Position numbers and translations under genes: made by a program. 64,000 nt of DNA from Acetohalobium arabaticum DSM 5501 (GTDB lineage: Bacteria; Bacillota; Halanaerobiia; Halobacteroidales; Acetohalobiaceae), in the NCBI RefSeq assembly GCF_000144695.1, contig NC_014378.1:656781-720780 (forward strand), given 5' to 3'. The notes under the pieces are model-generated. The model was given only the letters and a program-made list of their open reading frames with translations. It was not told the origin of the DNA and searched no databases. Positions 42,751 through 51,204 of the stretch are shown here, piece by piece. The first letter of the stretch is position 1. Every line of letters starts with the position of its first letter.

Positions 42751-45700
42751 ATGAATATGAAAAACTCAGGAAATGATGTAGTTTATATTCCTGATTATTT
42801 AAAAAATAAATCTATACCTAAAAATAATGAAAATCCTTTATGTAGAATATCTAAAACTTATGAACTTAATCATTTTATAGATTTAACATTAGATATATTA
42901 AAAACAGTTTATAAAAAAGAAAAAACTTTATTTTGGAATTTGGTAAAACAGATAGCTTTTTATGGAGTTAGATTTAAAAATAAGTTATCAAAATATAATT
43001 ATGTTCATTCTAATGATATATCAGTTTTATATACAAAACAAAGAGATGAGTTTATTGATTATAATATGTTGGATAATTATGTTTTTAAAAATCAGTTAGT
43101 ATCTTTTGGATTGATTAAAATACAAGATATGGATGGGGTTTCATTAGAAGCTATTGAAAATATAAAGCCAAAGGATATAAAGGTAGATTTAATAAAGCAA
43201 TTTATTAAAGAGCAAGGATTTGAGTTAGTTACTCCAGAAGAATATTGTAATTATACTTATAAAATAAGTAACAAGAGTAAAATAAGGAACGAGGTTAGGG
43301 AAAATAGAAAACAATTAAATTTTAATCTTTCATTTGATTCAGATATTAAAACATTATATGATGAAATAAATTGTTATAAGGAAAATAATTTTGATATCGA
43401 AGATAGACTTTATTTTATTCAATTATTAATGAAAAAATTAAAAGAAGTAGATGTAAATAGATTAATAAAAAATATTATTTTAAATAAAAATGGAGATTTA
43501 TTATTAAATGAAATTAAAGATTACTTGTCTGTGGTAGGTATTAATATTTCTGTTAAAGAATTACAAAATAATATAAAACAACTTTTGAAAAAAAGTTCAA
43601 AATTTAATTTAATTGATTTTAATGAAAAGACAGCAATTATATTAAGTGATTATATAAAAGATTTATTAAATGATGGACCATTATGTTTAGTTGATTTAAA
43701 AATGAAATTAGAGTTGGAGGATAATTGGTATTTTTGTTTGTTTTCAGCATTAAAAAAAATAAATAATATTGGGCTTAATAAAAAAAGAAAAATTTGTTTA
43801 ACAAATAATTTAAATGCTCGCATTCGATTTTGTATTAATTCAGCTTTAACTAAAATTAAAAGACTTAAAAATAAAAAAATAGATAATTTAATAAAAAATC
43901 TTTTCATAAATTTGGAAACTCCTTTACTACTAAAAGAAATAAAAAAATATTTGATGTTTTTAAATATAGATTTATCGTTAGAAGAAATTGATGAATTGTT
44001 AAGAAATAATGCAGATTTTAAGTTAATTGATGTAAATAAATGGAGTTTAGATTCATGGGATGAATATCCTGAATTTAATGAAGAATTCAAGTCTACTTGG
44101 GAACAAATTTTATCTAGTTTTCCTGAAGAAAATAGGGAACGAGATATAGATATATTAAATAAGAGAATATTTAGTAATGATTATACTTTAGAAAAGTTAG
44201 GAGAAGAACATAGTATAAGTAGGCAGAGAGTTAGGCAGTTAGAAGAAAGTGGAATGAGAAAATTAGTTCATTATACAAGAATTAAATATATAAAACCTTT
44301 TTTAAGTTTAATTGAAAACTTATTCATTGATAGAATAATAATATCTTATAATGAATTTGATGAACTAAGAAAAAAATATTTTTTATCACTAAATATAAAT
44401 GAAGTAATTAATTTCTTTAATACAATGTTAAAAAGTGAGAAGAAGGGAGTTAGTTTTTCTAATATAATATCAGAAGTTGAATATAAGTTAAGAAATATTG
44501 AGGATAAATTTATAAGTAAAAGACCATTAAAGAATATACTAGGTTTAATTAATAAAATTATAAATGAGTATTTTGAAAATAATGAAGTTAAATATGAAAA
44601 ATTATCAAAATTATTGCGAAGAAATGGTATTAAAGATAAGAAAGTTATTGATGAATTATTAAAGGTAAATAACGATACTTTAAAAATTGAAAATATGGTC
44701 TATTTTATAAATAATGCAGGAAAAGATGATAAATGTGCTCTTATTTTAAAAGAGTTTTTTTCTAATGGAGTTAATATATCTAAAAAAAATGATGAAATTA
44801 AAGCATTATTAAATAAGTATTTTCCTTTAGATTTTAAAGAAAGTAGTAATAGAAGTATAACTGGAAATATACAAAGGAGTAATAAAATAATCAATTGGGG
44901 TAGAGGGGATTATATTCATATAGATAATGTTCATGTTATAAAAGATGATTTAATACAAGTGAAAAATTGGTTAAAAGAAAGATTAAATAGTGATTTGATT
45001 GAGATTTGGGCCAATGCTGCTTACAGGGAGTTTAAGCAATATCTAAAAGATTTAGGTATTCCTAATCAACATGCCTTATATTCTCTTTTAGAATTTTATT
45101 TTGGAGATGAATTTCATTTTTATAAATCACCGAGGATACTCCCGTTATCAAGTAAAGGGACAGAACCTAAACAAAATTCGGATGTTATTGAGGAATATTT
45201 ATTAAATGTAGGAAGGAAAGTGTCAAAAGGAGAATTAAAGAAATATTTTATAGAAGAAATGGGATGGGAAGATTATACCTTAAGTAATCATTTATCTCAG
45301 GCTGGTAATGTGATTGAATGTAACGATGGAATATATGTACATAGAGAGTATTTACAAATTGATATAGAAAAATTAAATCAAATTGCTGATGATTTGGATA
45401 ATATTTTAGAACAGAATAATTCTATTATATCTGTTTCTTTGATTTATGATAATAAACGAGTTACAGTTATGTCAGCAAATATAAGTAGTGAGAAAGAATT
45501 ATATAATTATTTAGAGACTATTCATTCTGATAGATTTTCATTTCCATTTTATCCAGTAATTGCTACCAAAAATTATAGTTCAATTCAGAGTAAGAAAGAT
45601 ATTTTTGAAGAATACTTTTCAAAATGTAATACCAGTATTTTTTATAATGAATTGAAAAATAAATTTAAAAAATTAGGTTTTGAATTAAGAGAAATATACT

Positions 45701-46221
45701 ATGGAGTTAGTCGTAGTGAAGATATTATTCCTTTAAAAAAGGGACATGAGTATATATATAAGGATAAATTAGCTTTAACTGAGGAGAAAAAGAAGTATTT
45801 GCAAGATTTAGTATTAGAGTTATTAGATGCTTCACAAAGACATTACATTAGTATTTCACGGACTATCTTAAATAATAAAAATCGAAGCAAATTACCTAAT
45901 TTGGGTAATAGCGTTAGTTGGAGAGAAGACTTATTAGTTTATTTCTTATCAAACATGAATAAATTTTTATTGTTGGGGACTAAAGATTATGTAGTTATGA
46001 AAAAAAATAATAAATTAGAGATAAAAGATGATAGTGATTTTATAGCTTATATTTTGAAAAATAAATTTAATGGTGCTACTAAGCTTAAAAAGATAGAAAA
46101 TTTTTTATCAAGGATTAATTTTATTTCTCATGATTTAGCAAAATCACATACAGAAGAGGTATCTTTATATGAAATTGATAATGGGGAAATTATTCATAAA
46201 GATTTGTTGGATAGAAAGTAG
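42751..46221 (+). CDS. large multi-wHTH protein with sigma-region-4-like helix-turn-helix
   Basis: A 1156-aa protein of no family that I can name. At about residues 475-515 it has a sigma-70 region-4-like helix-turn-helix (YTLEKLGEEHSISRQRVRQL). Around it are repeated modules of the form L-x-EI-K-x-YL with a small winged-helix pattern, at about residues 248, 308 and 388 (LLLNEIKDYLSVVGI, PLLLKEIKKYLMFLNI) and again near 811 and 949 (VSKGELKKYFIEEMG, IFYNELKNKFKKLGF). This suggests a long array of DNA-binding domains. Composition is AT-rich, unlike the flanking core genes. It is the first gene of a tight co-directional cluster (next start 8 bases after the stop). Confidence 0.8.
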   Translation: MNMKNSGNDVVYIPDYLKNKSIPKNNENPLCRISKTYELNHFIDLTLDILKTVYKKEKTLFWNLVKQIAFYGVRFKNKLSKYNYVHSNDISVLYTKQRDEFIDYNMLDNYVFKNQLVSFGLIKIQDMDGVSLEAIENIKPKDIKVDLIKQFIKEQGFELVTPEEYCNYTYKISNKSKIRNEVRENRKQLNFNLSFDSDIKTLYDEINCYKENNFDIEDRLYFIQLLMKKLKEVDVNRLIKNIILNKNGDLLLNEIKDYLSVVGINISVKELQNNIKQLLKKSSKFNLIDFNEKTAIILSDYIKDLLNDGPLCLVDLKMKLELEDNWYFCLFSALKKINNIGLNKKRKICLTNNLNARIRFCINSALTKIKRLKNKKIDNLIKNLFINLETPLLLKEIKKYLMFLNIDLSLEEIDELLRNNADFKLIDVNKWSLDSWDEYPEFNEEFKSTWEQILSSFPEENRERDIDILNKRIFSNDYTLEKLGEEHSISRQRVRQLEESGMRKLVHYTRIKYIKPFLSLIENLFIDRIIISYNEFDELRKKYFLSLNINEVINFFNTMLKSEKKGVSFSNIISEVEYKLRNIEDKFISKRPLKNILGLINKIINEYFENNEVKYEKLSKLLRRNGIKDKKVIDELLKVNNDTLKIENMVYFINNAGKDDKCALILKEFFSNGVNISKKNDEIKALLNKYFPLDFKESSNRSITGNIQRSNKIINWGRGDYIHIDNVHVIKDDLIQVKNWLKERLNSDLIEIWANAAYREFKQYLKDLGIPNQHALYSLLEFYFGDEFHFYKSPRILPLSSKGTEPKQNSDVIEEYLLNVGRKVSKGELKKYFIEEMGWEDYTLSNHLSQAGNVIECNDGIYVHREYLQIDIEKLNQIADDLDNILEQNNSIISVSLIYDNKRVTVMSANISSEKELYNYLETIHSDRFSFPFYPVIATKNYSSIQSKKDIFEEYFSKCNTSIFYNELKNKFKKLGFELREIYYGVSRSEDIIPLKKGHEYIYKDKLALTEEKKKYLQDLVLELLDASQRHYISISRTILNNKNRSKLPNLGNSVSWREDLLVYFLSNMNKFLLLGTKDYVVMKKNNKLEIKDDSDFIAYILKNKFNGATKLKKIENFLSRINFISHDLAKSHTEEVSLYEIDNGEIIHKDLLDRK

Positions 46222-46229
46222 GGGTATTA

Positions 46230-48329
46230 ATGCTTAAAGACTTAAATTTAAAGTCGGTGTATGATAGTTCTGAATGTAATTTAATTACAAAATTATTTAT
46301 TCCCTTATTATCTGAATCATTTTTATACAAAAGAGGGGTTGGTTATTTTACTTCTGGATGGTTGAGATTAGCGGCTAAGGGCTTAGATAGATTAGCGGAA
46401 AACGGTGGTAAAGTAAAGTTGGTTACATCACCACATTTAGAAACAAATGATTGGAAATCATTTGTTCGAGGAAATAAAGCGCAAAAAGATGATTTATTGT
46501 ATAAATCTTTAAGAAAAAAAGTTAGTAATTTAGGAGATAGTTTAGCTCAAAATACTTTGACAGCTTTAGCTTGGTTGATAGCTGATGGGATTTTAGAAGT
46601 AAAGTTTGCTATTCCTAACAATAATCTAGGAGATTTTCATGATAAATTTGCTATTTTTGAAGATTATCATGGAGATAAAGTAGCTATTCATGGATCATAT
46701 AATGATTCTATTAAAGGTAATTTGAATGGTGAAAGCTTTTCAGTTTTTAAATCATGGGTTAAGGGACAGAGTAATTATGTAGAACATCATATTGATAGAT
46801 TTGAGAATATATATAGTGACCAAAATGATTTTTTTCAAATTTATAATATGCCACAAGCTATTAGAAATGAAATAGTTAAATTAAGAAAAAATAAAAATCG
46901 TCCTTATAACCTTCCGGATAATCATAATTTAATAAAAAAACGTGGTATTGAGATTCCTAAAAAAATAAATTTATATCCTTTTCAAAAAGAGGCGTTAAAA
47001 AAATGGTTTGATAATGAATGTCATGGAATATTTGAAATGGCTACTGGAACTGGTAAAACTATTACTTCTTTGTCTTGTGCTGTTAAATTGTTTAAAAAAG
47101 TTAAACAATTAATTACTATTATCGCTGTGCCTTTTGATCATTTAGTTGACCAATGGAAGGAAGATGTAATTAATTTTGGATTTAATCCTATATTGTGTAG
47201 AGGAAGTTATAGAAATTGGCTTGGTAAATTACAATCTAAGCTTAGAGACTATGAAATGGGGTTTCGAAATAGCTTGTGCATTATAGTAACTCATAAGACT
47301 GCTGCTTCCGATAGATTTATCAAATTAGTAAACGATTGCAAAGAGGATATATTATTTATTGGTGATGAAATGCATTATTTAGGAGCTGAAAACTTAAGAA
47401 AGTCATTGAGGCAGAACTATAATTATCGGTTAGGATTATCTGCTACTCCTGATCGATGGTTTGATGAAGAAGGGACAGAATATATCAAAGAATATTTTGG
47501 TCAAATAGCGAAACGCTATTCTTTAAGAGAGGCAATTAATAATGGTTTTTTAACTCCTTATCAATATATTCCTCATATTGTTGAATTAAATGATAATGAA
47601 TTAGAGGAGTATAATGAGTTAACTCATAAAATAGTTAAAGTAAGAAATTCTGTAAATGATGAAGATAATGAAGTTTTAACTAGATTATTAGTTAAAAGAG
47701 CTGATATTATTGCTAAAGCTAAAAACAAAAAGCGAGTCTTAAAGGAATTGTTAGAAAAGCAAATACTTAATAAAGGAAAAGAAAGTCTTTCTCATACTAT
47801 AGTATATTGTGGTAGGGGAGAACATAAAGAAGTTTTGAAGTTGTTATCTAATTTAGGTATTCAAGCTCATGAATTTGTACATACTGTACCTACTAAAGAG
47901 AGACAGCGAATTTTAGATTATTTTGATGAAGGAGATATTCAAATCTTAGTGGCAATGAAGTGCCTTGATGAAGGAGTAAATATCCCCGCTACGAAAGAGG
48001 CGTTTTTTTTAGCTAGCACTAGTAATCCACGAGAGTTTGTACAGCGTAGAGGAAGAATCTTAAGAAGGTATTCTGGTAAACATGAAGCATTGGTTCATGA
48101 TTTTATTGTTTTACCTCAGACTGATAAATTAGACCATTTATCAGAAGATATGTTAAAAGATTATAAATCAATAGTAAAAAAAGAAATGCCCAGATTTGCT
48201 GAATTTTCTTTAGAAGCTAAAAATACTTTTCAAGCAAGAGATAAAATATATTCTATTTTAAAAAGGCTTAACTTGTTACATTTATTCGATAAAAAACCTT
48301 GGGAAGTATACGAAGAATATGATTTATAA
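46230..48329 (+). CDS. PLD/DEAH helicase of the seven-gene cluster
   Basis: A 699-aa SF2 protein. The N-terminal part is phospholipase D-like: YKRGVGYFTSGWLR, and a single HKD site in FHDKFAIFEDYHGDKVAIHGSYNDS (HxK, then GSxN). The helicase has Walker A MATGTGKTITS at about residue 270, DExH as LFIGDEMHYLG, motif III LGLSATPDRW and motif VI QRRGRILRRY. Unlike the 39957 helicase, all motifs are present. The PLD and helicase pairing is common in restriction-type systems; it may be a nuclease-translocase. Confidence 0.88.
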   Translation: MLKDLNLKSVYDSSECNLITKLFIPLLSESFLYKRGVGYFTSGWLRLAAKGLDRLAENGGKVKLVTSPHLETNDWKSFVRGNKAQKDDLLYKSLRKKVSNLGDSLAQNTLTALAWLIADGILEVKFAIPNNNLGDFHDKFAIFEDYHGDKVAIHGSYNDSIKGNLNGESFSVFKSWVKGQSNYVEHHIDRFENIYSDQNDFFQIYNMPQAIRNEIVKLRKNKNRPYNLPDNHNLIKKRGIEIPKKINLYPFQKEALKKWFDNECHGIFEMATGTGKTITSLSCAVKLFKKVKQLITIIAVPFDHLVDQWKEDVINFGFNPILCRGSYRNWLGKLQSKLRDYEMGFRNSLCIIVTHKTAASDRFIKLVNDCKEDILFIGDEMHYLGAENLRKSLRQNYNYRLGLSATPDRWFDEEGTEYIKEYFGQIAKRYSLREAINNGFLTPYQYIPHIVELNDNELEEYNELTHKIVKVRNSVNDEDNEVLTRLLVKRADIIAKAKNKKRVLKELLEKQILNKGKESLSHTIVYCGRGEHKEVLKLLSNLGIQAHEFVHTVPTKERQRILDYFDEGDIQILVAMKCLDEGVNIPATKEAFFLASTSNPREFVQRRGRILRRYSGKHEALVHDFIVLPQTDKLDHLSEDMLKDYKSIVKKEMPRFAEFSLEAKNTFQARDKIYSILKRLNLLHLFDKKPWEVYEEYDL

Positions 48330-48345
48330 AAGTGGAGGGAGATTA

Positions 48346-48513
48346 ATGGAAGAAGAGATTCATCAAAGAGTTGTAGATAAAATTAATGAATTACCAATTA
48401 CTGAGAGAGAATTAGCATTAAGAGCTTTGGAATTATCATTTCGAACTAATTCTTCTACTGTAGCTGAAAAATTATTTAGTGAAATAAATGAGATTATGGA
48501 TAAGGAGGAATAA
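48346..48513 (+). CDS. small helical protein of the seven-gene cluster
   Basis: A 55-aa protein with ATG at 48346, 7 bases after GTGGAGGGAG; an upstream in-frame ATG at 48319 lacks a site and was rejected. The sequence is charged and helical (IHQRVVDKINELPITERELALRA). It lies 3 bases before the start of the DndD-like gene and probably is a small subunit of the same complex. No family is recognised. Confidence 0.65.
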   Translation: MEEEIHQRVVDKINELPITERELALRALELSFRTNSSTVAEKLFSEINEIMDKEE

Positions 48514-48516
48514 AAG

Positions 48517-50571
48517 TTGAAAATAAAAGATATAGAACTCTGTAATTTCAAGCAATATTATGGAAAACAAAATATTGAATTTGCAGGTTATGATACAGAT
48601 AGCTCCGAAAATGTAACAGTAGTTTATGGAGAGAATGGAAGAGGAAAAACTAGTTTATATAGAGCACTTATGTTTGCATTATATGGTGATAAGTTTTTAG
48701 ACCAAGATAAGAATTTGCAAGGTTCTAGAAATAAAGATTTAAACCCTGATTTATATATAGTTAATATCAATGCTTTAAAAGAAGATTTTGAGGCAGAAAA
48801 TGATGGAGTAGAAGCATATGTAAAGGTTAATTTTATTAATGATAATATTGAATATTCATTATACAGAAGTATGTTTGGGATTCAAAATAGTCAAGATGAA
48901 ATTTTTGAAGAGGATGGTAAAGTAAAACTAACTGTTAAAAATGAAGATGGAAATACTAAAGTAATAGAAGATAAGGAAAAAATTGAACAAAAAGTTAATT
49001 CTATCTTAGATGGTAGAGTAAAGAGTTATTTTCTATTTGATGGTGAAAGGATTGAGCGATTAACGAAGGCTACTAAGGAACAAAAAGAAGAAGTGGCTGG
49101 AGGAATAAAAAATTTGTTGAAAATTGATGAATTAAATTGTTCTATTGATGCTTTGGAAAAGTTGAAAAAAAAGATTAGAAAAGAATTGAAAAAGATTTCG
49201 ACAGGAGATTATAGAAAGTCAATTGAAAAATTAGATAAATTGGATAATAAAAAAGAAACTTTAGAGAAAGATTTGGATAGTTTATCAGAAGAATTAAAGT
49301 ATGCCAGGAAACAAGAGAAAGATATAGAGAATGAATTAGCAAAATTTGATGAATATAAAGATTTGATTTACGAAAGAAAGTCATTAAAGAAAAGAAAAGA
49401 TGAATTAACTAATGACCGAGAGGAATTATCAGATAAAATTCGAAATTTTAATAATAAAGCTATTATGTTGTTAGCCGATGATATATTGGAGAACGTTTTT
49501 GCTGATATTAATAATAAAGATATTAGTGGAATTGATATTAAAGTTAAGAAAAAAGTAGTAGATAGAATTTTAAATCAGATGAAATGTATTTGTGGTACTA
49601 ATTTAAATTTAGATAGTAAGGAGCATAAAGCTTTAAAGGAATGGGCTAATGAGCCAGAAGAAAATGTAGTTGATGATAGGATAATGGATTTTCGAGATGA
49701 GTTAATTAAAGCACGGGAATATATTTCTAATAATAAAGATAACTGTGATGAGTTATTAGGTAGCTTTTCTAAATTAGATGGTAGTATAGAAGAAATAAAT
49801 TCACGTTTAGAACAATTAGATGCTGAAATTGATGATGTTTCCGATGAAGAATTTGAAGAAAAAAAAGAATATAGAAAAAAATTAATTAAAGATATAAGTA
49901 ACTTTGAACAGGAGATAGAAAATAAAGAGAAAAAAATATCTGAAGTAGAAAATAAAATTCAACAAGCAGAGAATAAAAGAAAGAATCTTGAAAAACAGCA
50001 GAATATTAAAAACGAATTTAGTAAGAAGTTAGAATTAACTGAAAATACTTTAGCTAAATTAGAAAAGATAAAGAACCTCTTTATTTCAGAGGTTAAAGAC
50101 GATTTAGAAGAAGAAGCTACCGCAATATTTAAAAGATTGATTGACTCTGCTACTAAAGATACATTTAAAAGAATTATTGTTAATGATGATTATAGTTTAG
50201 AAATTCTTGATTGGAATAACCGGCCCTTTTTAGCTAATATTTCAGCTGGACAGCGTCAAGTAATGTCGTTAGCTTTTATAACTGCTTTGGCTAAAATTGC
50301 AGGAGGTAAGGATATATTAGAGGTGCCATTATTTATGGATACACCTTTTGGGAGGCTTTCAGGAAATCATAGAGATAATTTATTAAAAGAGATTCCTGAA
50401 TTATCACCACAATGGATTTTGTTAGCTACTGATACTGAGTTTACTAGGGTAGAAGCTGAGGAATTACGTAAGTCAGGCAACTGGGGGAAAGTTTATAAAT
50501 TAGAATTAATAGAGGATGGTTATACAAAACTAAAAGAAGTTAGTGTAAATCAATTTAAACCTAAAAGATAA
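48517..50571 (+). CDS. DndD-like SMC/Rad50-type ATPase
   Basis: A 684-aa ATPase. Walker A GENGRGKTSLYRALMFALYGD (in part) near residue 40, a long coiled coil over about residues 200-560 with a hinge carrying KCICGTNL, and a C-terminal ABC head with signature FLANISAGQRQVMSLAF and Walker B VPLFMDTPFGRLSG. This is the layout of DndD of the DNA phosphorothioation system. Here no dndA, dndB, dndC or dndE gene is present in the window, so it may act in another modification or restriction complex. TTG start with AAGGAGG. Confidence 0.85.
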   Translation: MKIKDIELCNFKQYYGKQNIEFAGYDTDSSENVTVVYGENGRGKTSLYRALMFALYGDKFLDQDKNLQGSRNKDLNPDLYIVNINALKEDFEAENDGVEAYVKVNFINDNIEYSLYRSMFGIQNSQDEIFEEDGKVKLTVKNEDGNTKVIEDKEKIEQKVNSILDGRVKSYFLFDGERIERLTKATKEQKEEVAGGIKNLLKIDELNCSIDALEKLKKKIRKELKKISTGDYRKSIEKLDKLDNKKETLEKDLDSLSEELKYARKQEKDIENELAKFDEYKDLIYERKSLKKRKDELTNDREELSDKIRNFNNKAIMLLADDILENVFADINNKDISGIDIKVKKKVVDRILNQMKCICGTNLNLDSKEHKALKEWANEPEENVVDDRIMDFRDELIKAREYISNNKDNCDELLGSFSKLDGSIEEINSRLEQLDAEIDDVSDEEFEEKKEYRKKLIKDISNFEQEIENKEKKISEVENKIQQAENKRKNLEKQQNIKNEFSKKLELTENTLAKLEKIKNLFISEVKDDLEEEATAIFKRLIDSATKDTFKRIIVNDDYSLEILDWNNRPFLANISAGQRQVMSLAFITALAKIAGGKDILEVPLFMDTPFGRLSGNHRDNLLKEIPELSPQWILLATDTEFTRVEAEELRKSGNWGKVYKLELIEDGYTKLKEVSVNQFKPKR

Positions 50572-50598
50572 ATATTTTTTATTAGTAGGAGGAAAAAT

Positions 50599-51078
50599 AT
50601 GAGATTACAGGGAGATATAAGAGTTCAAATAGAAGAAAAATATAATGATATTTATAAAGATTTAACTCAAGATAATGGTATAAGAAAGCCAGTTTTTGAT
50701 AGTTATGGTAGGGTATTTGTTTTGTGTTCTTGTTTAGGATTTGAATATAATAAAAAAATACCTTTAGATAAATCTAAAAAATTATTTTGGACAGATAGTT
50801 TAAATAATTATAATCATGCTATTACAATTTTATTTTCTATTGCTATGTTAAATAAAGGAGAGGTTAATTATAAGATATTATCTAATGATGAAAAAATAAT
50901 TAAGATAACAGAAAAATATGCTAATGGCGGAATGAAAGTATTAATTGATGAAGTATTAGAGCCATATATTAAAGAAGATGATGAAAAATTTTATTTAGAT
51001 TATAGTAATTCTTCGTTTTTAGAAAAAGAAGTTTTAAGTTTTATAAGATATGAAATGAAATCTTCGCCTTTTGATTAG
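50599..51078 (+). CDS. protein resembling Dnd system-associated protein 4
   Basis: A 159-aa protein. The arrangement RKPVFDSYGRVFVLCSCLGFEYNKK, then NKGEVNYKILSNDEKIIKITEKYANGGMKVLIDEVLE (given in part: EKYANGGMKVL) resembles what I remember of the small Dnd-associated family. I could not check this. It starts 27 bases after the DndD-like gene with a AGGAGG site. A terminator follows. Confidence 0.5.
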   Translation: MRLQGDIRVQIEEKYNDIYKDLTQDNGIRKPVFDSYGRVFVLCSCLGFEYNKKIPLDKSKKLFWTDSLNNYNHAITILFSIAMLNKGEVNYKILSNDEKIIKITEKYANGGMKVLIDEVLEPYIKEDDEKFYLDYSNSSFLEKEVLSFIRYEMKSSPFD

Positions 51079-51089
51079 AATTTTTAAGG

Positions 51090-51118
51090 GTTTAAGAGTT
51101 ATTCTTAAACTCTTTTTT
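51090..51118 (+). terminator. rho-independent terminator inside the cluster
   Basis: GTTTAAGA-gttat-TCTTAAAC hairpin and a T run. It splits the cluster into a five-gene and a two-gene transcript. Confidence 0.75.
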
Positions 51119-51130
51119 TATTTTGGATTA

Positions 51131-51159
51131 TTGATCACTTGAAATCATTTTGATATAAT
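51131..51159 (+). promoter_or_regulatory. promoter of the radical SAM and Hsp90-like genes
   Basis: TTGATC (51131-51136), a 17-base spacer, TATAAT (51154-51159) with an upstream TGA (extended -10). It lies 46 bases before the radical SAM GTG start. Confidence 0.7.
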
Positions 51160-51204
51160 TTTATTAGTTAGTTTATTTATTAGTTAAGCTAGGAGTGAAT
51201 TATA

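Noticed and set aside
48517-50571. Calling the DndD-like gene part of a complete Dnd phosphorothioation operon
   Set aside because: No cysteine desulfurase-linked dndA, no DGQHR dndB, no PAPS-reductase dndC and no dndE in the window.
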